NCBI GenBank assembly: GCA_041659285.1
Contig: JBAZYO010000007.1
Location: 118,198 to 182,197, forward strand
DNA: 64,000 nt
Direction: 5' to 3'
Source: Vicinamibacterales bacterium
GTDB taxonomy: Bacteria > Acidobacteriota > Vicinamibacteria > Vicinamibacterales > UBA2999
Each line of letters opens with the position of its first letter. Position 1 is the first letter of the stretch. The translations under genes and the position numbers were made by a program. Under the pieces are notes generated by a model that was not told where the DNA came from, did no database searches, and was given only the letters and a program-made list of their open reading frames with translations. Positions 9,015 to 16,390 of the stretch are shown in pieces.

Positions 9015-9748
9015 TTCGGACGTTGCTGATCGACGATGAGCAGCCGGCGCGCGAGCGGTTGAAGCAGTTGCTTGGCGCGCATCCCGACATCGAGGTGGTG
9101 GGCGAGGCCGACGACGGCATCGACGCCGCGGAGAAGATCGCCGCGCTCGCACCGGACCTCGTCCTGCTCGACATCCAGATGCCCGGGGCCAGCGGCCTCG
9201 ACGTCGCGGCCTCGCTCGGTCAGCCGCGACCCGCCGTGATCTTCTGCACGGCCTACGACCAGTACGCCGTGGACGCCTTCGAGTTGTCGGCCATCGACTA
9301 CCTGCTGAAGCCGGTCAACCGGGCGCGCCTCGCCTCCGCGCTCGACCGGGTTCGCGCCGCCACTGGCATCCGCGGCCGCGATCGCGCCATCGACGCGCTG
9401 ACGCAGGCCAAGGGTCTCTCGCCCACGCGCTTTCTCGCCCGCCGCGGCGCCCGCTTCCGCGTCGTGCCCGTCCAGGACGTGGTGGCGTTCACGTTCGTGG
9501 ATGGCGTCACGCACGTCATGACGCCAACCGAACAGCTGTCGATGCAACCGACGCTGGCCGCGCTGGCGCGCCGGCTCGACCCGGCCACGTTCTTCCAGGT
9601 CTCGCGCGCGGCGATCATCCGCCTCGACGCGGTCCGCGAGGCCAAGCCGTTCGCCGACGGCACCGGCGAGATCACGCTGGCCAACGGGATGACGATGCTG
9701 GTGGCGCGGCGGCGCTGGCGCGCATTGCTGGAGCGGCTGGAGGGGTAA
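9011..9748 (+). CDS. LytTR-family response regulator
   Basis: This 245-aa protein contains an N-terminal receiver (LLIDDEQPARERL; LLDIQMPG with about Asp54; DYLLKPVN) and a C-terminal LytTR DNA-binding domain (about residues 145-245: FLARRGARFRVVPVQDVVAF, FFQVSRAAIIRLDAV, MLVARRRWRALLERL). It is the transcriptional output of the three-gene signalling operon. ATG 9011 overlaps the preceding stop as ATGA. A short GGGCC-ACTT-GGCCC hairpin just after the stop (9751-9764) may end the transcript, but it lacks a T run. Confidence 0.88.
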   Translation: MIRTLLIDDEQPARERLKQLLGAHPDIEVVGEADDGIDAAEKIAALAPDLVLLDIQMPGASGLDVAASLGQPRPAVIFCTAYDQYAVDAFELSAIDYLLKPVNRARLASALDRVRAATGIRGRDRAIDALTQAKGLSPTRFLARRGARFRVVPVQDVVAFTFVDGVTHVMTPTEQLSMQPTLAALARRLDPATFFQVSRAAIIRLDAVREAKPFADGTGEITLANGMTMLVARRRWRALLERLEG

Positions 9749-9827
9749 ATGGGCCACTTGGCCCCTCGGGCGGGTGTCAAATTTGGGACTCCCGCCAAGG
9801 GTACGAACTTGATACGCTCACAGCATC

Positions 9828-11960
9828 GTGTCCACATCAAGCCGCGAGCCCTCCGGTCCTGGCGTCCCCAAGCGGCAAAGCGCCGGCGAAGCCCGCTTTC
9901 GCCAACTCCTGATCGCTCAGTCGACGCTGACCCCCCAGCAGCTTGACGTGGCAACTGGCCACGCGGAAGAGCACCACGTCCCACTGGCTGAGGCGATTGT
10001 GACTTTGGGACTGGCGCCGGAACACGCCTGTTACGCGGTGCTGGCGGAGGCGACAGGCATGCGGCTGGCCGACCTCACCACGATCACGCCGAGCCCGCTC
10101 GCGCTTCGCCTCGTCCCTGAGCGCGTGGCGAGGCGTCACGCCCTGATCCCGCTGGACGAAGACAACCGCGTCCTGACCTACGCCACCAGCTGCCCGTTCG
10201 ACGTTCAGGCGGAACAGGACGTCGGATTTGCGTCGGGGCGCAAGCCAGTCGCGATGCTGGCGCTGCGATCGGAAGTGTTGGGCGCGCTCGAACGCTGGTA
10301 CCCGAAACTGGGCGACATCGAGCTCCTGCTCGGGCGCGTGCGGTCGCGCCTCCCCGTCCAACTGCTCGGCCTGGCGGACGCCCAGGGCGAGACGGGCTCG
10401 CCCATCATGGATCTGTGCAACCACATCGTGGCCGGGGCGGTTGAAGTGGGCGCCAGCGACATCCACATCGAACCGTCGGCGCGGGGACTCGCCGTCCGCT
10501 ACCGGCTCCGCGGCATCCTCGAGCCGATGTTCATCGTGCCCCCTGAGGCGGCCGCCGCCGTTTCCAACCGTTACAAGATCATGGCGCGGGCCGACATCTC
10601 CGTGAGACACCGGCCCCAAGACGGGGCGTTTCGGTTGTCGATCAGCGGCCGGCCCATCGATGTGCGATTCTCGACACTGCCAACCGTGACGGGAGAGAAG
10701 CTGGTGATGCGGGTGATCGACAGCCAGGCCACACCGCAGGGCCTCGATTCGCTCGGCTACGACGCCGCCAATCTCGCCCGGCTCGAGAAGGCGCTCGGCC
10801 AGCCCGACGGGCTCATCCTCATGACCGGCCCCACCGGGTCGGGCAAGTCCACCGTTCTCTACAGCGCGCTGCGTCACCTGCAGAATGGCCGCACGAACAT
10901 CGTCTCGGTCGAAGATCCGGTGGAACGCCAGGTCGCCGGCGTCAACCAAATCCAGGTCAACGCCGCTGCCGGAAATACCTTCCCGTCGGTGCTGCGATCG
11001 ATCCTGCGGCAGGATCCGAACGTGATCATGGTGGGCGAGATTCGCGACGCCGAGGTCGCCGAGATCGTCGGCCAGGCGGCCTATACCGGGCATCTCGTGC
11101 TCACCTCGCTCCACACCGCCGACTGCGCCTCGGCGGTGACGCGGTTGCTCAATCTCGGTCTCGAACCGTTCAAGATTGCGGAGAGCCTGAGGGCCATCGT
11201 CGCGCAACGGCTGGTGCGGAAGCTGTGTCCCGATTGCCGTCGCGTGCTTGACCAGTTCGAGGCGCGGCGGCTGGGCCGGGAGCTCGGCCTGGTGGCGGTG
11301 CCGGCGTCGGCCGGCGCCGGCTGCGATCGCTGCAAGGGCACCGGCTACACGGACCGGATTCCGGTCACGGAGGTGCTGGTGGCCGACGAAGCGATGCGCG
11401 ACGCGATCGGGAAAGGCGCCACCGCCATGGAGATTCGCGCTCTCATGCACGCCGCGGGGTGTGACTCGATGCGCGAGAACGCGCTCGCTCTCGTCGCGCA
11501 GGGCGTCACCTCGATCGACGAGGTCGACCGCGTCCTGGCCACCGAAGAAGCCCCGGCCACGCCGGCGAGCAGCAAGCGGCGCGTCCTGATCACCGACGAC
11601 GACCGCATTACGCGGATGTTGGTCAAGCTGCTCCTCGAGCGGGACGGCTACGAGGTGATCGAGGGCGTCGACGGCACCGAGGCGGTGGCGTTGGCGCACC
11701 GCGAACGCCCCGACCTGATCATCATCGACCTGATGATGCCGAAGATGGACGGGTATGAAGCGATTCAGAGAATCCGGCGCGATCTGTCCCTGGCCACGGT
11801 GCCGGTCATGGTGCTGACCGCCGAGGACGGCGCCGACATCGAACTCCGGGTGCTCGAGATGGGGGCCGACGACTACATGGTCAAGCCGTTCGAACCCGAG
11901 GTGCTGCTGTCCCGGGTGCGCGCCGCCTTCCGCCGCCTGGATCGTGTGGTGGCCGCGTAA
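9828..11960 (+). CDS. PilB/GspE-type secretion ATPase fused to a receiver domain
   Basis: This 710-aa chimera has an N-terminal MshEN/GspE-N region (about 20-160), then a type II secretion/type IV pilus ATPase. GPTGSGKST is Walker A, FRLSISGRPIDVRFSTLPT is the family linker block, PNVIMVGEIRDAE is Walker B, and HTADCASAVTRLLNLG is the His box. CPDC and CDRC form the zinc tetracysteine. From about residue 585 a complete CheY-like receiver follows (LITDDDRITR, IIIDLMMPKMDGYEA, DDYMVKPFEPE). Phosphorylation could tune pilus or secretion ATPase activity. No pilus genes are adjacent. The GTG start at 9828 has no obvious ribosome site. Confidence 0.85.
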   Translation: MSTSSREPSGPGVPKRQSAGEARFRQLLIAQSTLTPQQLDVATGHAEEHHVPLAEAIVTLGLAPEHACYAVLAEATGMRLADLTTITPSPLALRLVPERVARRHALIPLDEDNRVLTYATSCPFDVQAEQDVGFASGRKPVAMLALRSEVLGALERWYPKLGDIELLLGRVRSRLPVQLLGLADAQGETGSPIMDLCNHIVAGAVEVGASDIHIEPSARGLAVRYRLRGILEPMFIVPPEAAAAVSNRYKIMARADISVRHRPQDGAFRLSISGRPIDVRFSTLPTVTGEKLVMRVIDSQATPQGLDSLGYDAANLARLEKALGQPDGLILMTGPTGSGKSTVLYSALRHLQNGRTNIVSVEDPVERQVAGVNQIQVNAAAGNTFPSVLRSILRQDPNVIMVGEIRDAEVAEIVGQAAYTGHLVLTSLHTADCASAVTRLLNLGLEPFKIAESLRAIVAQRLVRKLCPDCRRVLDQFEARRLGRELGLVAVPASAGAGCDRCKGTGYTDRIPVTEVLVADEAMRDAIGKGATAMEIRALMHAAGCDSMRENALALVAQGVTSIDEVDRVLATEEAPATPASSKRRVLITDDDRITRMLVKLLLERDGYEVIEGVDGTEAVALAHRERPDLIIIDLMMPKMDGYEAIQRIRRDLSLATVPVMVLTAEDGADIELRVLEMGADDYMVKPFEPEVLLSRVRAAFRRLDRVVAA

Positions 11961-11965
11961 CCCCT

Positions 11966-11971
11966 TATAAT
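11966..11971 (+). promoter_or_regulatory. Minus-10-like TATAAT placed for a leaderless transcript
   Basis: A perfect TATAAT ends 7 bases before the ATG of the sulfite-oxidase-type gene, and there is no Shine-Dalgarno sequence. Transcription would begin at or next to the start codon. I see no clear minus-35 box. Confidence 0.45.
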
Positions 11972-11978
11972 CGCGGGC

Positions 11979-13148
11979 ATGTTTTCCCGTCGCGACTTAT
12001 TGTGGCGCCTGGCAATGGCCGGCGTCATGGCGCGCGTGGCGCCATCAGGCGTCGTCTTCGCACAGACTCCCAGCGCGGCGCAGCGATTCGGCAAGGAGAA
12101 GCTGCTCATCCGCTCGATGCGGCCGCCAGACTTCGAGACGCCGGTCGCCCTGCTCGATTCGTTCATCACGCCGAACGACCTGTTCTACGTGCGATCGCAC
12201 CTGCCCATTCCAGCCCAGCTCGACGCGGCCACCTGGGCCTTGAAAATCGGCGGCCAGGTCAACTCGCCGCTGTCCCTCTCGATCGATGAGATCAAGAAGC
12301 TGCCCGCCGTCACCGTGACCGTGACGCTCGAGTGCGCGGGCAACGGCCGCGGCTTTTTCGAGCCCGCCGTGGCCGGCATCCAGTGGGAGAAGGGCGCGGT
12401 GAGCACCGCCAGGTTCACCGGCGCGCGCATGTCGGACGTGCTGAAGCGCGCCGGCGTGAAGACGACGGGCAGGAACGTCGAGATGCACGCCGCCGACCGG
12501 CCGCTGGGGACGATGCCGGCGTTCGTGCGGCAGGTGCCGATGGCCAAGGCCATGCACCCCGACACGCTGCTCGCCTACGACATGAACGGCCAGCCCATGC
12601 CGGCCGTGCACGGCTTCCCGCTCCGCGCCATCGTGCCCGGCTGGGAAGGCGCGTATTCGGTGAAGTGGGTCAACGCGCTGAATGTGCTCGACAAGGACTC
12701 CGGCAGCTTCTGGGTGGCGACCGCGTATCGCTATCCCAATCGCCGCGTGGCTCCCGGCGCCGCCGTGGATGCGAAAGACATGGTGCCGCTGACCGGCCTG
12801 GTGGTGAAGTCGTTGATCACCTCGCCCGCGGCCGGCGCGGCGCTCCCCGCCGGCCAGGTCGCGGTGGCCGGCTTCGCGTGGGCCGGCGAGACCAGCATCG
12901 CCAAGGTGGACATCTCGATCGACAACGGCGCGACCTGGACCGCGGCGCGGCTGGTCGGCGAACAGGCGAAGTACACCTGGCGGCGCTTCGAGCACACGTT
13001 CACGGTCAGCACTCCGCGGTCGGTGCTCATCCTTTCGCGCGCCACCGATTCCACCGGCACGTCGCAACCCGCCGTGTCGCATTGGAACCCGTCGGGCTAT
13101 CTCTGGAACCAATACGATTCGGTCAGGGTGGAGATCGCAAGTGCGTAA
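11979..13148 (+). CDS. Sulfite-oxidase-type molybdopterin oxidoreductase (SorA/SoxC-like)
   Basis: The 389-aa protein begins MFSRRDLLWRLAMAGVMA, a Tat signal for export of a folded cofactor enzyme. The Mo-pterin domain has TLECAGNGR with the molybdenum-ligating Cys (about Cys119). It also shows GARMSDVLKRAGV, and HGFPLRAIVPGWEGAYSVKWV. A C-terminal Mo-co dimerisation domain (VAVAGFAWAGETSIAKVDISIDNG) completes the fold. It would oxidise sulfite or a related oxyanion in the periplasm and hand electrons to the cytochrome encoded by the overlapping downstream gene. The substrate is inferred from the family. Confidence 0.83.
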   Translation: MFSRRDLLWRLAMAGVMARVAPSGVVFAQTPSAAQRFGKEKLLIRSMRPPDFETPVALLDSFITPNDLFYVRSHLPIPAQLDAATWALKIGGQVNSPLSLSIDEIKKLPAVTVTVTLECAGNGRGFFEPAVAGIQWEKGAVSTARFTGARMSDVLKRAGVKTTGRNVEMHAADRPLGTMPAFVRQVPMAKAMHPDTLLAYDMNGQPMPAVHGFPLRAIVPGWEGAYSVKWVNALNVLDKDSGSFWVATAYRYPNRRVAPGAAVDAKDMVPLTGLVVKSLITSPAAGAALPAGQVAVAGFAWAGETSIAKVDISIDNGATWTAARLVGEQAKYTWRRFEHTFTVSTPRSVLILSRATDSTGTSQPAVSHWNPSGYLWNQYDSVRVEIASA

Positions 13149-13250
13149 GGTGCCTGGGGTGCCTAAGGGGTGGGTGCCATGGTGCCTCGGTGCCATGGTG
13201 CTTGGTGCCATGGTGCTTGGTGCCATGGTGCTTGGTGCGCAGGTGCTCTC
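13141..13250 (+). repeat. 9-nt and 15-nt tandem repeats encoding the cytochrome leader
   Basis: GTGCGTAAG, GTGCCTGGG and GTGCCTAAG run as 9-nt units from 13141 to 13167; the first GTG is the start codon. From 13191 to 13235 three perfect copies of TGCCATGGTGCTTGG follow, with degenerate copies on each side (13175-13190, 13236-13250). The 15-nt unit preserves frame and encodes GAMVL repeats that form the hydrophobic core of the export signal. Confidence 0.85.
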
Positions 13251-13674
13251 GGCGCAGTCGCTGCCGGCCGGGGCGGGCGGCGACGTGGTGAGGCAACGCT
13301 GCGTGAGCTGTCACGAGAGCGACATCATCACCTCGCAGCGGCTGTCGCTGACCGGCTGGACCCGGTCGGTGGACAAGATGGTGCGCTGGGGCGCCACGGT
13401 CACGCCGGCGGAACGGGAAGTGCTGCATCCCTACCTGGCCGAGCACTTCGGCCCGACGCCGGCGGCCTCGCATGCCACCACCGAGGCCGGGGCTGCGTCC
13501 TACACGCGAGCATGCCTGGTCTGCCACGACGCCGACATCATCCAGCAGCAGAAGCTGTCGCCAACCGGCTGGACCCGTTCGGTCGAGAAGATGATGCGCT
13601 GGGGCGCCGCGGTGAGCGAGGCCGAGAAGACGCCGCTCGTGGACTACCTGTCGTCGCGGTACGGCCCAAGGTAA
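13141..13674 (+). CDS. Duplicated c-type cytochrome subunit, partner of the molybdoenzyme
   Basis: This 177-aa product has a signal-peptide-like N-terminus built from repeats (GAMVLGAMVLGAMVLGA), then two tandem copies of a cytochrome-like unit. CVSCH (about Cys54) and CLVCH (about Cys125) are each followed by SLTGWTRSVDKM or SPTGWTRSVEKM and then MVRWGA or MMRWGA. Each unit could bind one haem c with a Met ligand. The GTG start overlaps the last 8 nt of the molybdoenzyme gene, the arrangement expected for a SorAB-like pair. Internal duplication and the repeat-derived leader are unusual. Confidence 0.78.
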   Translation: MRKVPGVPKGWVPWCLGAMVLGAMVLGAMVLGAQVLSAQSLPAGAGGDVVRQRCVSCHESDIITSQRLSLTGWTRSVDKMVRWGATVTPAEREVLHPYLAEHFGPTPAASHATTEAGAASYTRACLVCHDADIIQQQKLSPTGWTRSVEKMMRWGAAVSEAEKTPLVDYLSSRYGPR

Positions 13675-13681
13675 GGTCCGC

Positions 13682-13891
13682 GTGCTGATCGGTCTTGCGG
13701 CCGTCATCACGCTCTTCACCATCCTCTGGCTGTCCTCGCTCGGCCTCGTAGGGCTCGGCGCTCATGCGCCTCATAGGGCTCGCGGCCTTCGGCCGCTCGT
13801 AGGGTTCGGCGCTTCGCGCCTCATGGGGATCCCTTGCTCGGTACACCTTCCACTGGGTCGCCACTCCTATACCTGTCCAACAGGCCGTTGA
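13682..13891 (+). other. Possible small membrane ORF running into hairpin array A
   Basis: A GTG at 13682, 7 bases after the cytochrome stop, opens a 69-aa frame whose first ~24 residues (MLIGLAAVITLFTILWLSSLG) would make one membrane helix. The rest is translated hairpin repeat and then overlaps the antisense four-helix-bundle gene. It may be the head of a small third subunit whose tail was replaced by the repeat array, or chance. I do not treat it as a firm gene. Confidence 0.25.
13745..13833. repeat. Hairpin array A, about 25-bp period
   Basis: Near-constant linkers start at 13745 (CTCGTAGGGCTCG), 13770 (CTCATAGGGCTCG), 13796 (CTCGTAGGGTTCG) and 13820 (CTCATGGGG). Between them lie different short hairpins: GGCGC-TCAT-GCGCC, GCGGCC-TTC-GGCCGC and GGCGC-TTC-GCGCC. 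The minus-strand four-helix-bundle gene takes its TGA stop from the last linker. Confidence 0.8.
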
Positions 13892-14216
13892 GAGGGGCGG
13901 CTACTTGCCTCACCTGGAGTTCCAATGCGTCGTAGTGCGCGGGTGCGATATACCCGAGGCGACGCGCGGCGTGTAGGCCATACCCAACCTCCGCCAGTGA
14001 TGCCGACGCGATACTCAGAAAGTGAAACTTCTCCTTCCGATATTGGCGTGCGTATCCTTCCACAATGTTCGCAGGAACTGAGTACGCGGCCCTCCGAAGC
14101 TGTGAAGACAGCTCGTACCTTTCCTCCCGCGGCAGGGTTTTCTGCGTCAGGCGGTGGATCTCGATGAAGAGGTCGTCAGCACGTTGCCAGGCAATCAGCG
14201 TGTGGTGTTTGAGCAT
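13821..14216 (-). CDS. Four-helix-bundle protein (S23/Avd-like)
   Basis: This 131-aa protein (LIAWQRADDLFIEIHRLTQ, YELSSQLRRAAYSVPANIVEGYAR, FLSIASASLAEVGYGLHAARRLGY) matches the four-helix-bundle family first seen in 23S rRNA intervening sequences, which is structurally related to the Avd protein of diversity-generating retroelements. The SVPANIVEG motif and even length support an intact gene. Function in stand-alone copies is not established. No reverse transcriptase or rRNA is nearby. The gene sits exactly between hairpin arrays A and B, its stop lies in array A, its upstream region is array B, and its ribosome site is weak. Confidence 0.8.
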   Translation of the reverse strand: MLKHHTLIAWQRADDLFIEIHRLTQKTLPREERYELSSQLRRAAYSVPANIVEGYARQYRKEKFHFLSIASASLAEVGYGLHAARRLGYIAPAHYDALELQVRQVAAPLNGLLDRYRSGDPVEGVPSKGSP

Positions 14217-14252
14217 GGGCGGCGTGGCAGCAATGCAGATGCCACGCTGGGG

Positions 14253-14338
14253 CTCGTGGGGCTCGCGGCTTCGCCGCTCGTAGGGGTCGGCGCTACGCGC
14301 CTCCTGGGGCTCGGGGCTTCGCCCCTCGTGGGGGTCGG
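14253..14338. repeat. Hairpin array B, exact 24-bp period
   Basis: Four linkers start at 14253, 14277, 14301 and 14325 (CTCGTGGGGCTCG, CTCGTAGGGGTCG, CTCCTGGGGCTCG, CTCGTGGGGGTCG), an exact 24-bp spacing. The hairpins between them differ: GCGGC-TTC-GCCGC, GGCGC-TAC-GCGCC and GGGGC-TTC-GCCCC. It lies 36 bp upstream of the four-helix-bundle start. From 14340 to 14540 I see no gene, only non-repetitive sequence. Confidence 0.85.
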
Positions 14339-14540
14339 GCCTTCAGCTCAGCCTCGAGTGGCCGTCTCACTACTCTGTTGTGTCAGAACTCGCCGCCATT
14401 CGCCGGTTGTTGCGGGTCAGGCTGCGTCACCGGACATCGTGAACAACCGAATCTGTGTCGAATCTGCGGCTGCATTCATCCGGCGGGTGACGGCAACTCA
14501 AGCGCATTCCGGAGCATTCCGGGACTAGGGTTGCGGAGCA

Positions 14541-14653
14541 CCCCCACGAGGGCCAAAGGCCCGAGCCCTACGAGGCGCGACTTGTCCGCCGAGCCCCACG
14601 AGCGCCCTAGACGCGAGCCCTACGCACCGCGGAGCGGTGACGCTCCGCGGTGC
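14541..14653. repeat. Hairpin array C, inverted orientation
   Basis: The linkers read as the reverse complement of arrays A and B: CCCCCACGAG (14541), CGAGCCCTACGAG (14562), CGAGCCCCACGAG (14590) and CGAGCCCTACG (14614). They enclose stems such as GGGCC-AAA-GGCCC, and the array ends with a 12-bp stem CACCGCGGAGCG-GTGA-CGCTCCGCGGTG. The downstream MutS-type gene terminates at a TAG inside the last linker and its final residues translate the hairpin. Confidence 0.8.
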
Positions 14654-16302
14654 CGATCGAGTTCGGCGGCCCTGGCGAGTGCGGACCTGACGACAGTCTG
14701 CGGGGCGCCGTGAAGCTCGAGCAGCGTGATCGCGTTCCGGGTCGTAGCCGGGCCGGGCTCCAGGCGGTATTCGAAGGTCAGGCCCTCCGGCCCGATCGAA
14801 TCCGCGAAGTGGCACGCCTGATACTCGTCACGGAGGAGCTCCACGAGCTCGGCGTCGTGTGTGGCGGCCAGCACCAGGTGATTCCGGCCGCGACCCGAAT
14901 CTCTGACGAGCTCCCTCAGCACGGCCTCGCCCACGGCGATCCGCTCGACGGCGTTGGTCCCTCGAAACAGTTCATCGAACAGAAACAGGTGCGGATCGGC
15001 TGACGCGCTCGCCGTAACCCTCGACAGCACTTCCTCAACCTCAACGAGGTAGTAGCTCTTGCCCTCGACCAAATCGTCTGCTCGCCCGATACAGCTCTGC
15101 ACTTGGAGCACAGGCGCGCGATAGTCGGTCGCAAGACACGTGTTGATTGACTGCGCCATGACGGCCGTCACGCCGACGGTTCGCAGGAAGGTGGACTTCC
15201 CGGACATGTTCGAGCCGGTGACGAGCACACCATGTGGCGGACCCAGTTCAATAGAGTTCGGCACGGCGTCGACAACGAGCGGATGCCGGATGCCGGTCAG
15301 GATGGCGCGACTCCCCACAGGCTGAAACCGCGGGCGTGCCCACGTTTCGGTTGCAGCGCGGAAAGACGCCACGCTGATTGCCGCATCGACCTCTCCAACG
15401 GTGGCAATGACACTGAGAAGGGCACGGCTGCAGGACCGCAGTTCCCCGACCGCGAGCGACAGCGCGTTGATATCGAGCAGGAACAGGAGGTTGAGATATT
15501 CCCAGAAGCCGGCGATCAACTCGTTCGACTTTGATGGGTCACGCCCGACCCAACGGGCGATAGCGTTCAGCCTGGCGATCTTTGGCAGCTCGCGAGAAAG
15601 GGATGCGGTAATGGGTTCAGGCAGGCTCGCACGGATGATCTCAGCCGACGATACCAACGCGCTGATCTGGCGGAACGGCCCGATCATCGAACTGGTTCGC
15701 CATGCCGTCTTGGTCCTGACGAGCAGGTTGACGGCCGCGCCAGCGACGGGGATGAGAAACGCGCTGGGCCAGACCGGAATGGCGAGGAAAGCCGTGAGTA
15801 CAACCCCGGCCCACACCACGAACAGGAGGTGCCAGCGTGGCCGCGTGAGCGCATCTCGCTGGGCCAACCACCACAGATCGTAGCCATCAGGATCGCGAAG
15901 GACGGCCAATGCCAGCTGAATTCGCTCGCGAGTTGCGGGATTTGCTGACATCCACTCGACAAGATGCTCGAACCCGTCGAGGTCGCCGGCATCCTGCCGG
16001 CGCAGTCGATGATAGAGGGCCTGCTGGCCGATCGTGCTTTCAGTGCGGTCGATCGACTGAAAGACCTCGTCGAGATTCAGATCGTTCCAGGTGCGGTCAT
16101 CAAGTGATCGGCCGATGCCGTTCGCCAAGATGATCGACCTGTGGTACTCCGCAATCGCCTCCATCTTTCGAGGGCGATCGCTCGGTTTGCCCCAGTTGAC
16201 GCGAATCGTCGACAAAAGCCGGGCACGGGCCCGTCGCGAGAACCACTCGGCGGTGACCGCGAGCAAGACGAGTGCGGCGACGGCAGCGGCAGCCGGTGGC
16301 AT
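14620..16302 (-). CDS. Membrane-anchored MutS-type ATPase
   Basis: This 560-aa protein has an N-terminal hydrophobic helix (VAALVLLAVTAEWFS), one or two further helices around WHLLFVVWAGVVLTAFLAI, a helical lever region, and a MutS domain V ATPase. GVLVTGSNMSGKSTFLRTVG is Walker A, HLFLFDELFRGTNAVER holds Walker B and signature, and VLAATHDAEL is the H loop. It lacks the mismatch-recognition domain, so it is a MutS-related protein and not MutS itself; its role is unknown. ATG 16302 was chosen; TTG at 16332 would add ten residues. The last residues (about GASPLRGA) come from array C. Confidence 0.78.
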   Translation of the reverse strand: MPPAAAAVAALVLLAVTAEWFSRRARARLLSTIRVNWGKPSDRPRKMEAIAEYHRSIILANGIGRSLDDRTWNDLNLDEVFQSIDRTESTIGQQALYHRLRRQDAGDLDGFEHLVEWMSANPATRERIQLALAVLRDPDGYDLWWLAQRDALTRPRWHLLFVVWAGVVLTAFLAIPVWPSAFLIPVAGAAVNLLVRTKTAWRTSSMIGPFRQISALVSSAEIIRASLPEPITASLSRELPKIARLNAIARWVGRDPSKSNELIAGFWEYLNLLFLLDINALSLAVGELRSCSRALLSVIATVGEVDAAISVASFRAATETWARPRFQPVGSRAILTGIRHPLVVDAVPNSIELGPPHGVLVTGSNMSGKSTFLRTVGVTAVMAQSINTCLATDYRAPVLQVQSCIGRADDLVEGKSYYLVEVEEVLSRVTASASADPHLFLFDELFRGTNAVERIAVGEAVLRELVRDSGRGRNHLVLAATHDAELVELLRDEYQACHFADSIGPEGLTFEYRLEPGPATTRNAITLLELHGAPQTVVRSALARAAELDRHRGASPLRGA

Positions 16303-16390
16303 TGGGCCGGAGCGTAACACGCATGGGTCCAAGGAAGCAGGTGAGCGCCAAGTCCCAGGAGCGAGCGCCGCGAGCGACCCCCGAGATTGT

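Noticed and set aside
9837..11699. Long minus-strand frame opposite the PilB-type gene
   Set aside because: It mirrors a gene with complete ATPase and receiver motifs and has His/Arg-rich composition typical of GC-rich antisense frames.
13821..14216. Diversity-generating retroelement (Avd-like gene)
   Set aside because: The protein fold fits Avd, but there is no reverse transcriptase, template repeat or variable repeat nearby.
14253..14338. CRISPR-like regular array
   Set aside because: The 24-bp period has 12-13-nt linkers, too short for CRISPR repeats. The intervening parts are self-complementary rather than spacer-like, and no cas gene is in the window.
14154..14528. Plus-strand ORF across array B
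   Set aside because: It is translated hairpin repeat plus unique low-complexity sequence, with no ribosome site or domain.
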